Positions 1 through 6,294 of a DNA stretch of 12,150 nt are shown here, in pieces. This stretch comes from UMGS1908 sp045588795 (GTDB taxonomy: Bacteria > Bacillota > Clostridia > Christensenellales > UBA1242), in NCBI GenBank assembly GCA_045588795.1, contig JAZNEY010000016.1, positions 1 to 12,150 on the forward strand. The letters run 5' to 3'. The translations under genes were made by a program, and so were the position numbers. How positions within the stretch are numbered: the first letter of the stretch is position 1; the number at the start of each line of letters is the position of its first letter. The notes beneath the pieces were generated by a model. That model was not told where the DNA came from. It saw nothing but the letters and a program-made list of their open reading frames with translations, and made no database searches.

Positions 1-1766
1 GGTGCTGTTACAAGTGCTGAATATACAATACTCAAATAATAATATCCATCTTGAGATGTATCAAAAGTTGTTGCTGTCTCGCTTAATGAAATCTCAACAA
101 AGTCTCCATTGTTGTCAATTCTGTAACAAGATATTATTAAACCATCTCCATTGCTTCCACCATAGTAAGAAATCTTGTATTGAAAATCTTCACCCTCTTC
201 AAAGCGATAGTAAACCTTTTCGCCCGGTTCAAGAGTCTCTGCTATCCAACCGTTTGTATCAAGTTCTTCGCCTAAATATGTTCCACAACCCTTGTCGCAG
301 AATCCGTGAGAATCAGGAGTTTCGTGGGTGTCAACATAAATCTTCACACTGTCATTTTGAGGCTCTGAATCTGTTACTTGATTGTATGCTAACAAATACT
401 CACCGGCAGTTTCTATATCAAGAACAATAAATCCACCCTCATCATCAAACTCTTTACCTGCAATTTCTGTAAAGCCATCTGTTTCATAAACCCTTGCAGA
501 GAATTCAAAACCTTGAGTTACAGCATCAAACTCTAATACATACAAACCAGCAGAGAGAGTGATTCTGTTGTAAAGGACAGTTCCGTATGTCGTTGTTAAA
601 CCTAAATCTATTAGTTCATCAACTTCAATTTCTCCAATACTACCAATTGTGTATGTTGGGCTTGTTTTATATGTTTCGATAATATCATAGTTATCATTTG
701 ATAGCCCTGTTGCCTCATAGTTGAAAGTTGAACCATATTTGATATTATTTCCATCTTTCTTAATAATTACAACATCACAAGTGTCTCCCCCGCATAGGTC
801 GGTAGCAAGAACTTCTGCTGTTGGCTCTTTTTCTGTTTTGTCAAAAGCAAGATTTGGTGCTGTCCACACTACTTCAACCATCTTCTTCACAACTGACGCT
901 GTGCAAGTTGTTGTGTCAAACTCATAGTTTGTTGCAGGCTGACCACCAATTGTAAGCGAAACGCCGGTTGGTGTTGCCCCAACATTTTCGTTGTTAAATG
1001 TTATGTCAAGTCTTAAATCAGGGTTAATATCTTCTAGGTATATAAATTGATATTCTGTTCCGTTGTATGGGAACTCTGCTGTAAGCCCTGTGATTTTGTA
1101 TGGCTTAATTTCAAATGAAATCAATTCAGACTCAACTGGCGTGTAAGTTGCATTTCCTGCAATTTTTACTTTTACTTTGTAATTGTTACCAGCATCTGTT
1201 GGCTTGCTTTCTAGTAATGTTAAGCCGTTATACCATTCATAAGTTACTGCACCATTAGAGTTTGTCGAAAAGTTTACACCATAATCACTTCCATAAACAA
1301 TTTCCGCATTATTAAGTGCAACATTTGTAAGCGTTGCAGTAGTTTTTGCAACTTCAAAAGTGTCTGTTCCCTTTGCTCCGCAAACGCAAGATTTGTAATA
1401 CAATGACTTTGTGCTTTGCTCCTCTTTGAAATAGGTTGAATTTGCAACTTGCTTGTCATAAGTGTGTGCTGTAACATTCATATTATAGCCACAAACCTCA
1501 CATTCTTTCCAGTGGTGGGTTGCGTTGGTTGAATAGGCTGTTTTTTCGGTATGGTCGCCAATGTCTTGTTGTTCACCACATTCACATTCGTGCCAGTGTT
1601 GGGTCGAATTGGTTGCATATTCTGTTCCAAAATCGTGCCTGTGCTTTAACGCTATTGGAAGCACAACCGCACATACAACACCCGCTGTAAAAACAGATGC
1701 AATCACAATTGAAACAACTTTGTTTTTTAGTACCCAAGCCCAAGTTTTTGCAAAAAATTCTTTCAT
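1..1766 (-). CDS. Membrane-anchored repetitive surface protein, N-terminal part (runs off window)
   Basis: An uninterrupted minus-strand reading frame of 588 codons runs from an ATG at 1766 to the window edge, so the C-terminus is missing. The start is supported by AAGGAG a few bases upstream. A short cytoplasmic stretch (MKEFFAKTWAWVLKNK) is followed by one hydrophobic segment at about residues 17-40, which is a signal anchor or uncleaved signal. Three Cys/His/Trp modules follow: HWHECECGE at 57-65, HHWKECEVCG at 84-93 and KSCVCG near 126. Residues of about 140-383 look like consecutive beta-rich MBG/YDG-type or Ig-like modules. The stretches at about 385-480 and 500-588 resemble PPC-like beta sandwiches, separated by another Cys-rich motif (HGFCDKGCG) near residue 488. 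The domain names are judged by eye. The protein is inferred to sit outside the cell on the membrane. Ligand and function are unknown. It lies downstream of a membrane-bound LuxR-type regulator. Confidence 0.85.
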   Translation of the reverse strand, partial: MKEFFAKTWAWVLKNKVVSIVIASVFTAGVVCAVVLPIALKHRHDFGTEYATNSTQHWHECECGEQQDIGDHTEKTAYSTNATHHWKECEVCGYNMNVTAHTYDKQVANSTYFKEEQSTKSLYYKSCVCGAKGTDTFEVAKTTATLTNVALNNAEIVYGSDYGVNFSTNSNGAVTYEWYNGLTLLESKPTDAGNNYKVKVKIAGNATYTPVESELISFEIKPYKITGLTAEFPYNGTEYQFIYLEDINPDLRLDITFNNENVGATPTGVSLTIGGQPATNYEFDTTTCTASVVKKMVEVVWTAPNLAFDKTEKEPTAEVLATDLCGGDTCDVVIIKKDGNNIKYGSTFNYEATGLSNDNYDIIETYKTSPTYTIGSIGEIEVDELIDLGLTTTYGTVLYNRITLSAGLYVLEFDAVTQGFEFSARVYETDGFTEIAGKEFDDEGGFIVLDIETAGEYLLAYNQVTDSEPQNDSVKIYVDTHETPDSHGFCDKGCGTYLGEELDTNGWIAETLEPGEKVYYRFEEGEDFQYKISYYGGSNGDGLIISCYRIDNNGDFVEISLSETATTFDTSQDGYYYLSIVYSALVTA

Positions 1767-1837
1767 CTTTTTCTCCTTTTTATAAAATTTTCATTATAAA
1801 AATCCAAAATTTTCGGACTTTTGAATACTTAAATTTT

Positions 1838-1866
1838 ATCATAAGAAGTTCATTTGTAAATCAAAA
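1838..1866 (-). promoter_or_regulatory. Possible promoter of the surface protein gene
   Basis: On the minus strand TATGAT (1843-1838) lies 17 bases downstream of TTTTGA (1866-1861). The -10 is good and the -35 is poor (an overlapping TTGATT would give a 15-base spacer). A poor -35 next to upstream repeats is what an activator-dependent promoter looks like. A second TATAAT at 1798-1793 has no convincing -35. The assignment is tentative. Confidence 0.35.
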
Positions 1867-1870
1867 ATTC

Positions 1871-1920
1871 GGTCCTATTTATGTCCTATTTTTTGAAATA
1901 ATTAGTCCCGGTTTAGTCCT
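1871..1920 (-). repeat. Four phased GGAC direct repeats, candidate operator
   Basis: Plus-strand GTCC (minus GGAC) occurs at 1872, 1883, 1905 and 1916, giving spacings of exactly 11, 22 and 11 bases. The units align as GGTCCTATTT, TGTCCTATTT, AGTCCCGGTT and AGTCCTACAC; the 11-base slot between units two and three lacks the motif. The array ends about five bases upstream of the proposed -35 of the surface protein gene and just downstream of the LuxR-gene terminator. Its placement suits an activator binding array; the binding protein is inferred, not shown. Confidence 0.6.
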
Positions 1921-1932
1921 ACACATCATAAA

Positions 1933-1963
1933 ATAAAGGCCTGCCGTTTGGCAGACCTTTTAG
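1933..1963 (-). terminator. Rho-independent terminator of the LuxR-type gene
   Basis: A stem of 11 pairs (AAAGGTCTGCC with GGCAGGCCTTT, one G-U pair, loop AAAC) starts directly after the stop codon of the LuxR-type gene. It is followed on the minus strand by TTTATTTT. It isolates the regulator transcript from the surface protein gene. Confidence 0.85.
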
Positions 1964-2932
1964 TTAAATATATTTTTTCGCTTTCTCTTGCAAATCTTTG
2001 CTATCCTCAACATTAAGTTTTCTTAATATGCTCGTGATATAATTTCGAACTGAACTGTCCGAAATAAATAACTTTGATGCAATCTCCTTTCTTTTATCCC
2101 CGAGTAGCATTTGCTTTAAAACTTCTTTTTCCCTTTTGGTTAAACTTTCTATCTCTTTCCAATTTGTGAATACTATCGCTGTTTGCTCTTCGGTTAATTT
2201 TTTCTCAAATTCAAGCACCGACATATCAACTTCAATCGAAACGACATTCTCTCTTAATTTTGTCTCCTTTATAAGTTGGTACTCTCTAAGCATTCCGTAA
2301 AGTAATAAAAGTAAACATTCATTTAATATGTAAGAAACACAGAGAAATTCAAAGTTGTGTTCAACAAATTGCTCAATAAGCCAAACTAAAATATTCCCAA
2401 AAACAATTACACATAGAAAACTTGCGTGCATTTTTGAGTCCAGTTTCTTCTTTGCAATTGAATAAATTAGCACCGCAACCATTGATGTCATATAACTAAA
2501 CAAATAGATGAAATATAAAATGTGCAACGGTCCGTATTCTTTGACAAGTTTAGCACCACCCTCTAAAACCTCAAGCGAAACTTCTTTATAATAAATTGGA
2601 AGATAACCACCAGTTGTTGCAATAAACAATATTACAACACCAATACCAAGTAAGATATATTTTAATGCTTTTGAGTGTTTTACATTACAAACATCAAGTA
2701 TAAGCATAAGCATAAAAAATGGTAGAAAAACATTTCCAACATAAGCAACAGAATTGCTAATCAAGGCAAATGTAAGCGTTTTTGAAAGCGACAACATAAA
2801 ATAACCTGTGTTGCATACAAATATCGATACGAACAACAACATTAGCCACTTCTCTCGTTTTTTGTCAACTAAAAAATAGCATACAAGCAGAACAAGAGAC
2901 AACAGGCACGCAATCCCATAAAATATTGACAT
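1964..2932 (-). CDS. Membrane-bound LuxR-family transcriptional regulator (7TM + HTH)
   Basis: A 322-residue protein. Seven hydrophobic segments can be seen at about 3-22, 30-49, 56-80, 91-106, 136-159, 170-187 and 196-215, resembling the 7TM sensor region found on some histidine kinases. A linker follows, then a LuxR/GerE-type HTH at about 263-319 (LTKREKEVLKQMLLGDKRKE, with IASKLFISDSSVRNYITSIL as the helix-turn-helix). There is no receiver or kinase domain, so it looks like a one-component sensor that binds DNA while held in the membrane. The open frame allows a GTG three codons upstream, but the ATG at 2932 is preferred because AGAGG lies eight bases before it. It has its own promoter and terminator. 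The surface protein gene downstream, preceded by a phased repeat array, is a plausible target by position only. The signal is unknown. Confidence 0.88.
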   Translation of the reverse strand: MSIFYGIACLLSLVLLVCYFLVDKKREKWLMLLFVSIFVCNTGYFMLSLSKTLTFALISNSVAYVGNVFLPFFMLMLILDVCNVKHSKALKYILLGIGVVILFIATTGGYLPIYYKEVSLEVLEGGAKLVKEYGPLHILYFIYLFSYMTSMVAVLIYSIAKKKLDSKMHASFLCVIVFGNILVWLIEQFVEHNFEFLCVSYILNECLLLLLYGMLREYQLIKETKLRENVVSIEVDMSVLEFEKKLTEEQTAIVFTNWKEIESLTKREKEVLKQMLLGDKRKEIASKLFISDSSVRNYITSILRKLNVEDSKDLQEKAKKYI

Positions 2933-2962
2933 AGACTTCACCTCTAATACTTATGTTCGTTT

Positions 2963-2991
2963 ATTATACCATAGTTTTTGCTATCTGCCAA
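2963..2991 (-). promoter_or_regulatory. Sigma-A type promoter of the LuxR-family gene
   Basis: TTGGCA (2991-2986) and TATAAT (2968-2963) are separated by 17 bases on the minus strand, with one mismatch to consensus. The ATG at 2932 is about 30 bases downstream of the -10, which suits a short leader. Confidence 0.85.
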
Positions 2992-3038
2992 GAATTATAG
3001 TGTAATTTGTTTTGTTTTGTTGATTTATACCATTAAAA

Positions 3039-3071
3039 AAATAAAAAAGTCCCACAAAAAGTGAGACTTTT
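3039..3071 (-). terminator. Rho-independent terminator of rnpB
   Basis: AAAAGTCTCAC pairs with GTGGGACTTTT across a TTTTT loop, with one G-U pair, followed on the minus strand by a long T-rich tract (TTTTTTATTTTTT). It begins at the mature 3' end of the RNase P RNA. Confidence 0.9.
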
Positions 3072-3072
3072 C

Positions 3073-3509
3073 TGTCAGCCTGTAAGCCGAGTTCTGTATT
3101 CAACTGTCATCTATCTTGGTTGGCTATTGCTAGACAACTCTATCGCGACTTTTCGGGAGTGCTGGCGAGCAACCATATATCTCACCCCTAGATTTTCTAA
3201 ACGCCCTCCATTTGTGAAGAGTTCCCTCTTTCACTTGGTTTTTACAGGCTTTTAAAAGTTTTAGGGGCTGACATCCTCCCTTGTCTTGCATCAGACGGAG
3301 TTTACAGCGACCGCTTGTCACCAAGCAGACGCGTGGGCTCTTACCCCACGTTTCCACCCTTACCAAGAAATCTTGGCGGTATATTTCTGTTGCCCTTTTC
3401 CTCAAATTACTTTGGCTTGCCGTTAGCAAGCGTCCTGCTCTGTGATGCTCGGACTTTCCTCACCGACAAACACAAAAAGTGCTTGTCAAGCGCGACAGTT
3501 TAGGCTGGC
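3073..3509 (-). ncRNA. rnpB: RNase P RNA (catalytic subunit), type A-like
   Basis: This is the ribozyme that cleaves 5' leaders from pre-tRNAs, together with the RnpA protein. The universal P4-region sequence GAGGAAAGTCC lies at minus-strand positions about 3462-3452. The complementary 3' core ACAGAACTCGGCTTACAGG lies at 3097-3079. The helix closing the molecule (P1) is visible as CAGCCT (3507-3502) pairing with AGGCTG (3081-3076). The stretch GGTAAGAGCCCACG and the nearby GATGCAAGACAAGG resemble the type A (ancestral) J11/12 region rather than the Bacillus type B form. Length is about 437 nt. Ends are inferred from the promoter, P1 and terminator and may be off by several bases. Short open frames across this stretch on both strands are spurious. 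Confidence 0.95.
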
Positions 3510-3515
3510 ATTAAT

Positions 3516-3543
3516 ATTATACTCTGTTTTTCGCTTTTGTCAA
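3516..3543 (-). promoter_or_regulatory. Strong sigma-A promoter of rnpB
   Basis: TTGACA (3543-3538) and TATAAT (3521-3516), both perfect consensus, are separated by 16 bases on the minus strand. The transcription start is predicted at about 3509, matching the start of P1. This suits a constitutive, highly expressed RNA. Confidence 0.92.
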
Positions 3544-3576
3544 GAAATTTTGGTTTTGTTTGACACAAGCCTAAAC

Positions 3577-3609
3577 GAAAAAAGCATACAAGACTTTGCC
3601 TTGTATGCT
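3577..3609 (-). terminator. Rho-independent terminator of the lipoprotein gene
   Basis: Perfect 10-base stem AGCATACAAG/CTTGTATGCT (3583-3592 and 3600-3609) with a seven-base loop, followed on the minus strand by TTTTTTCG. It lies a few bases past the lipoprotein stop codon and upstream of the rnpB promoter. Confidence 0.9.
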
Positions 3610-3615
3610 CTCTTT

Positions 3616-4197
3616 TTAGTTGCACATATTGTTCACTATTAGATAATATACTCTATGTGCTTCAATATCTTCACTTGTAAATCTGCTTGACTTGTCTATC
3701 CCATTGAAAAACCTATTTTGAATTTGAGATCTTGTTATAATTTCAAGCCTTTCGGTATACTCCACTCCCGCACCATTTTCATCTAAAACAGACCTCTTTA
3801 TTTGTATCGCATCTCCCGAAAGTTCGTAGGTGTACGGAATAACTTGGGCAACCTTTTTACCTGTTACTTCGTCAGACTCTTCTAAATACTCTTTAACGCC
3901 ATTTGTCCTTGAAAACTTGAAATAACTGTCTTTGATTCCATAGTCCGCTTTCATTTGCTCAAGCATTTCCGACCTTGCACTATGGTCAGCAATAAGCATT
4001 ATATCTTTCAAATAGTCATCAATAGGCATTGTCATAGTCTCTGAAACAATACCCTCTTCATTAACGTTTGTCATATAGCAAACATCTATGCTTGCAGGTG
4101 TGAATGTTTTGCCTTGAAATTTGTCGCAAGCAGTACATACAAACATTGCGATAGATATAAAACAAAATGCAAGCCCCATAGCCAATAATTTTCTCAT
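3616..4197 (-). CDS. Predicted lipoprotein of unknown function
   Basis: A 193-residue protein whose N-terminus (MRKLLAMGLAFCFISIAMFV) is a signal peptide ending in CTAC with Cys24 as the likely lipidated residue. The -3 position is Cys instead of the usual Leu/Val/Ile, so the lipobox is imperfect. The mature part is hydrophilic, with alternating charged and beta-prone stretches, no further membrane segment and no motif I recognise. The ATG at 4197 is supported by AGGGG nine bases upstream and by a clear promoter. It is a single-gene unit: its own terminator follows, and it is transcribed divergently from sigK with 216 bases between them. The location is inferred to be the outer face of the cytoplasmic membrane. 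Function is unknown, and a sporulation link from the neighbour is only suggestive because its promoter looks housekeeping. Confidence 0.8.
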   Translation of the reverse strand: MRKLLAMGLAFCFISIAMFVCTACDKFQGKTFTPASIDVCYMTNVNEEGIVSETMTMPIDDYLKDIMLIADHSARSEMLEQMKADYGIKDSYFKFSRTNGVKEYLEESDEVTGKKVAQVIPYTYELSGDAIQIKRSVLDENGAGVEYTERLEIITRSQIQNRFFNGIDKSSRFTSEDIEAHRVYYLIVNNMCN

Positions 4198-4235
4198 AAC
4201 TTTTAACCCCTAAAAATTATTTTTCTTTCCATTCC

Positions 4236-4264
4236 ATTATATTAAATTTTTCATATTTAGTCAA
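4236..4264 (-). promoter_or_regulatory. Sigma-A type promoter of the lipoprotein gene
   Basis: TTGACT (4264-4259) and TATAAT (4241-4236) on the minus strand with a 17-base spacer. The start codon is about 40 bases downstream of the -10. Confidence 0.85.
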
Positions 4265-4329
4265 TGGTTTTGAATGCCAATTCCTTTTGCATTTACTAAT
4301 TTTTTTGAGCAAAGCATACCCGCCTTTAA

Positions 4330-4344
4330 AAGTTTTGAAAACTT
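4330..4344. repeat. Perfect 15-base palindrome upstream of sigK
   Basis: AAGTTTTGAAAACTT: two seven-base arms around one G, 70 bases before the sigK start. It is not followed by a T-tract, so it is not a terminator; an operator is possible. No clear sigma-A promoter for sigK was found between it and the gene, as expected if sigK is read by a sporulation sigma factor. Confidence 0.35.
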
Positions 4345-4413
4345 GGTATTTTTTGTCGAAATTTAAAATATGATTAATTATGTATTTTTATTTTAGGAGG
4401 GCAAAAAGTCATT

Positions 4414-5115
4414 ATGTTTTTTGATATCTTATTTAAGTTTTTTAGTAAAATTTTTTTGTTCACTGGAAAACTTGGAGGACAAAACTCTTTCGATAAAAAA
4501 CTTCCGCCAGCCGAAGAAAAAATCTATTTCGAGCGAATCGCAAAAGCAAAGCAAGAGGGCAAAACTGACCCAGAGGCCGAAGAAAAACTCATCAAGCACA
4601 ATTTGAGGCTGGTTGCACATATCTCAAATAAGTACAAAAGTAATCACAGCGACAGTGATGACCTTATAAGTGTTGGCACTATTGGACTTATTAAAGCAGT
4701 CCGCACATTTAACACAGATAAAGCAAGTTCATTTTCTACCTACGCTTCTAGATGTATCGAAAACGAGATTTTAATGCTGTTTAGGTCTGAAAAGAAATTT
4801 ACCGGCGAAGTCTCGCTCGACCTCAACATTGGCACAGATAAAGATGGCAACGAGATGAATCTTGCGGATATCCTTGCTGACACAAAAGAGGATATCGAAA
4901 ACATAACAAGCAGAAAACTGGCTATCGAAAAAATTGAAAGAACTGCAAAAGAGGTGCTCGATAAGCGTGAACTATTAATAATTTCCGCTCGCTACGGACT
5001 TTTCAAGAAAACCCCAAGAACTCAAAAAGAGATTGCTGAGCACCTTGGAATTTCTAGGTCGTATATATCAAGGATTGAGAAAATTGCCCTAAAAAAAATC
5101 AAACAGAATGTATAA
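4414..5115 (+). CDS. sigK: Sporulation sigma factor SigK (pro-sigma K)
   Basis: A 233-residue sigma-70 family protein, the late mother-cell sigma factor of sporulation. Region 2 is at about 60-128 (HNLRLVAHI, DDLISVGTIGLIKAV, FSTYASRCIENEILM) and region 4 at about 177-229, ending in the HTH TQKEIAEHLGISRSYISRIE. The order and wording closely follow Bacillus SigK, including the conserved IENEILM and the DKDGNE segment between regions. Residues 1-27 are hydrophobic and basic (MFFDILFKFFSKIFLFTGKL) before the PPAEEK start of the conserved part. This fits a membrane-associated pro-sequence removed by SpoIVFB-type proteolysis, unlike SigK of Clostridioides difficile, which lacks one. The gene is uninterrupted: no skin-type element here. 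The AGGAGG at 4395-4400 is 13 bases from the ATG, a long spacing, but no other in-frame start codon lies between them. A terminator follows. Confidence 0.93.
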   Translation: MFFDILFKFFSKIFLFTGKLGGQNSFDKKLPPAEEKIYFERIAKAKQEGKTDPEAEEKLIKHNLRLVAHISNKYKSNHSDSDDLISVGTIGLIKAVRTFNTDKASSFSTYASRCIENEILMLFRSEKKFTGEVSLDLNIGTDKDGNEMNLADILADTKEDIENITSRKLAIEKIERTAKEVLDKRELLIISARYGLFKKTPRTQKEIAEHLGISRSYISRIEKIALKKIKQNV

Positions 5116-5126
5116 AAAACTAAAAC

Positions 5127-5170
5127 AAAAAATGGCGAGCGAGAATTTATTTTCTCATTTGCCATTTTTA
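5127..5170. terminator. Bidirectional terminator between sigK and fic
   Basis: AAAATGGC (5129-5136) pairs with GCCATTTT (5161-5168), and the inner GAGAA pairs with TTCTC around a short AT loop. The stem has T-runs on its far side in both directions (TTTTTATA on plus, TTTTTTGTTTT on minus). It lies between convergent genes and likely ends both transcripts. Confidence 0.88.
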
Positions 5171-5205
5171 TATATTAAACAAACTTTGTAAATTTTCTTT
5201 TATGT

Positions 5206-6096
5206 TTAGTATTCTATCTTAAAATAATCAAGCCACACCTTATACTTGTCTTGACAAGACAAACAAGTATCCATCAAATACCCTTTTTCATTCTTCCATT
5301 CAGAAAGTCCGCGATAGTAAAACAACTTATGTGCCTCATCAATAATAAATGGCACTATGTTATTTGCAAGGCACTCCTTAAACATTATAAGCCTGCCAAC
5401 CCTGCCATTCCCATCTTGGAAAGGGTGAATAGACTCAAACTTTTGATGAAAATCTAAAATATCAACTAAATCTTTTCCCTCTTTTGCAGTATATTCTTTT
5501 ATCAATTTCGCCATTTCCGATTTGACATTTTGAGGAGCACAAGTCTCATTACCACCAACCTCGTTTGGAAGTTTTTTAAAGTCACCAACACGAAACCAGT
5601 CTTTTCTGCTGTCGCTTGTTCCATTTTTTAAAATAAAATGCAATTTCTTTATCATCTCTTCCGAAACCGGCTTTCTCGCATTGTCAATTATATAATCAAC
5701 ACACTTAAAGTGGTTTGCAGTTTCAACTATGTCATCAACATTTAGTGCTCCACCCTCCGCACCTATTGTGCTTGTCTCAAATATGTACCTTGTTTGGTCG
5801 TGCGACAGTGTGCTACCCTCAATATGATTTGAGTTATAGGTAAGTTCAATCTGTGTCTTGTGATAAATTCCACCGTGAAGTCCCGTGTCTTTTTGCTCTT
5901 TTAAAGCATTTAGCAACTTACTTTGCGAAGCCTGCACCCGTTCTTCTCGTTCAGGTTTTTTAGCGTCCTCTGGAATATTCCAAGTTTTGCCAGTCAAAAA
6001 TGCACCCGGCACTCTGCCACTTGCACAATAATTTCTGACCATTCTGTCTGATACTTTCCACTTTTTTGCAATCTCTGAAACCGATACAAAATTCAT
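5206..6096 (-). CDS. Fic-domain protein with N-terminal HTH
   Basis: A 296-residue protein. Residues 1-45 form a MerR/excisionase-like HTH (VSVSEIAKKWKVSDRMVRNY followed by a GKTWNIP wing). The Fic core carries the full catalytic motif HPFQDGNGRVGR at 224-235, with His224. It should therefore be able to transfer AMP, or another nucleotide-derived group, to a protein hydroxyl. An inhibitory motif of the [S/T]xxxE[G/N] type, SNHIEG at 89-94, lies in the same chain before the core, as in self-inhibited class II Fic proteins; Glu93 would block ATP positioning. The frame stays open upstream to a TTG at 6165, but the consensus promoter lies inside that extension. The ATG at 6096, with AAGGA just before it, is therefore the start. 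The target is unknown. The HTH, together with three dyads around the promoter, suggests autoregulation. It is monocistronic and convergent with sigK. Confidence 0.92.
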   Translation of the reverse strand: MNFVSVSEIAKKWKVSDRMVRNYCASGRVPGAFLTGKTWNIPEDAKKPEREERVQASQSKLLNALKEQKDTGLHGGIYHKTQIELTYNSNHIEGSTLSHDQTRYIFETSTIGAEGGALNVDDIVETANHFKCVDYIIDNARKPVSEEMIKKLHFILKNGTSDSRKDWFRVGDFKKLPNEVGGNETCAPQNVKSEMAKLIKEYTAKEGKDLVDILDFHQKFESIHPFQDGNGRVGRLIMFKECLANNIVPFIIDEAHKLFYYRGLSEWKNEKGYLMDTCLSCQDKYKVWLDYFKIEY

Positions 6097-6132
6097 TTTC
6101 CTTAAATACCATACCCTTATTCTTTTACTAAT

Positions 6133-6161
6133 ATTATATTCCGGCAAAGGAACTTTGTCAA
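6133..6161 (-). promoter_or_regulatory. Consensus sigma-A promoter of fic with dyad in spacer
   Basis: TTGACA (6161-6156) and TATAAT (6138-6133), both perfect, separated by 17 bases on the minus strand. The predicted transcript start near 6126 leaves a leader of about 30 bases. The spacer contains TTCCGGCAAAGGAA (plus 6139-6152), a degenerate copy of the upstream dyads. A protein bound there would block RNA polymerase. Confidence 0.9.
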
Positions 6162-6237
6162 TCAATTTTCAAAACAAAACTTCCGGTATCGGAAATTTTA
6201 ATGGGCTTTTGTACCACTATTATTTCCGGTATCGGAA
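6139..6237. repeat. Three-copy TTCCGGTATCGGAA dyad array, candidate fic operators
   Basis: Two identical 14-base dyads TTCCGGTATCGGAA lie at 6181-6194 and 6224-6237. A third, degenerate copy (TTCCGGCAAAGGAA, outer TTCC/GGAA arms kept) lies at 6139-6152 between the -35 and -10 of the fic promoter. Centres are 42 and 43 bases apart, about four helical turns, so all face the same side of the DNA. The two perfect copies are inverted relative to each other when their flanks (ACTTCCG, CGGAAAT) are compared. None has a T-tract. A repressor array is inferred, with the Fic protein's own HTH as the first candidate binder. Confidence 0.7.
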
Positions 6238-6294
6238 GTTCTATACTGAATTTGGGTTTCTTATAACACATAAATTTTGTTGAATCAATTTGTT

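Noticed and set aside
2..927. Plus-strand frames at 2-430 and 721-927
   Set aside because: They are antisense to the continuous surface protein frame and encode low-quality, His/Cys/Ser-rich sequences without ribosome sites.
2933..2941. GTG start three codons upstream of the LuxR-type ATG
   Set aside because: The Shine-Dalgarno AGAGG overlaps or abuts that GTG, whereas it is correctly spaced for the ATG at 2932.
3061..3503. Open reading frames on both strands across 3061-3503 (up to 99 codons)
   Set aside because: They overlap the RNase P RNA, whose conserved core, closing helix, promoter and terminator are all present; none has a supporting ribosome site.
4414..5115. Skin-type prophage element interrupting sigK
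   Set aside because: The sigK frame is continuous from the pro-sequence to the final HTH, with no insertion or split.
5251..5457. Plus-strand 68-codon frame inside fic
   Set aside because: Antisense shadow of a gene with a full catalytic motif; no ribosome site.
6097..6165. Upstream TTG start extending the Fic protein by 23 residues
   Set aside because: A perfect TTGACA-N17-TATAAT promoter lies inside this extension, so the transcript would begin after the TTG; the ATG at 6096 with AAGGA fits better.
6181..6237. TTCCGGTATCGGAA dyads as terminators of the trhP transcript
   Set aside because: The stems are only five pairs with no T-tract on either side, and the same dyad recurs inside the fic promoter, which points to protein binding.
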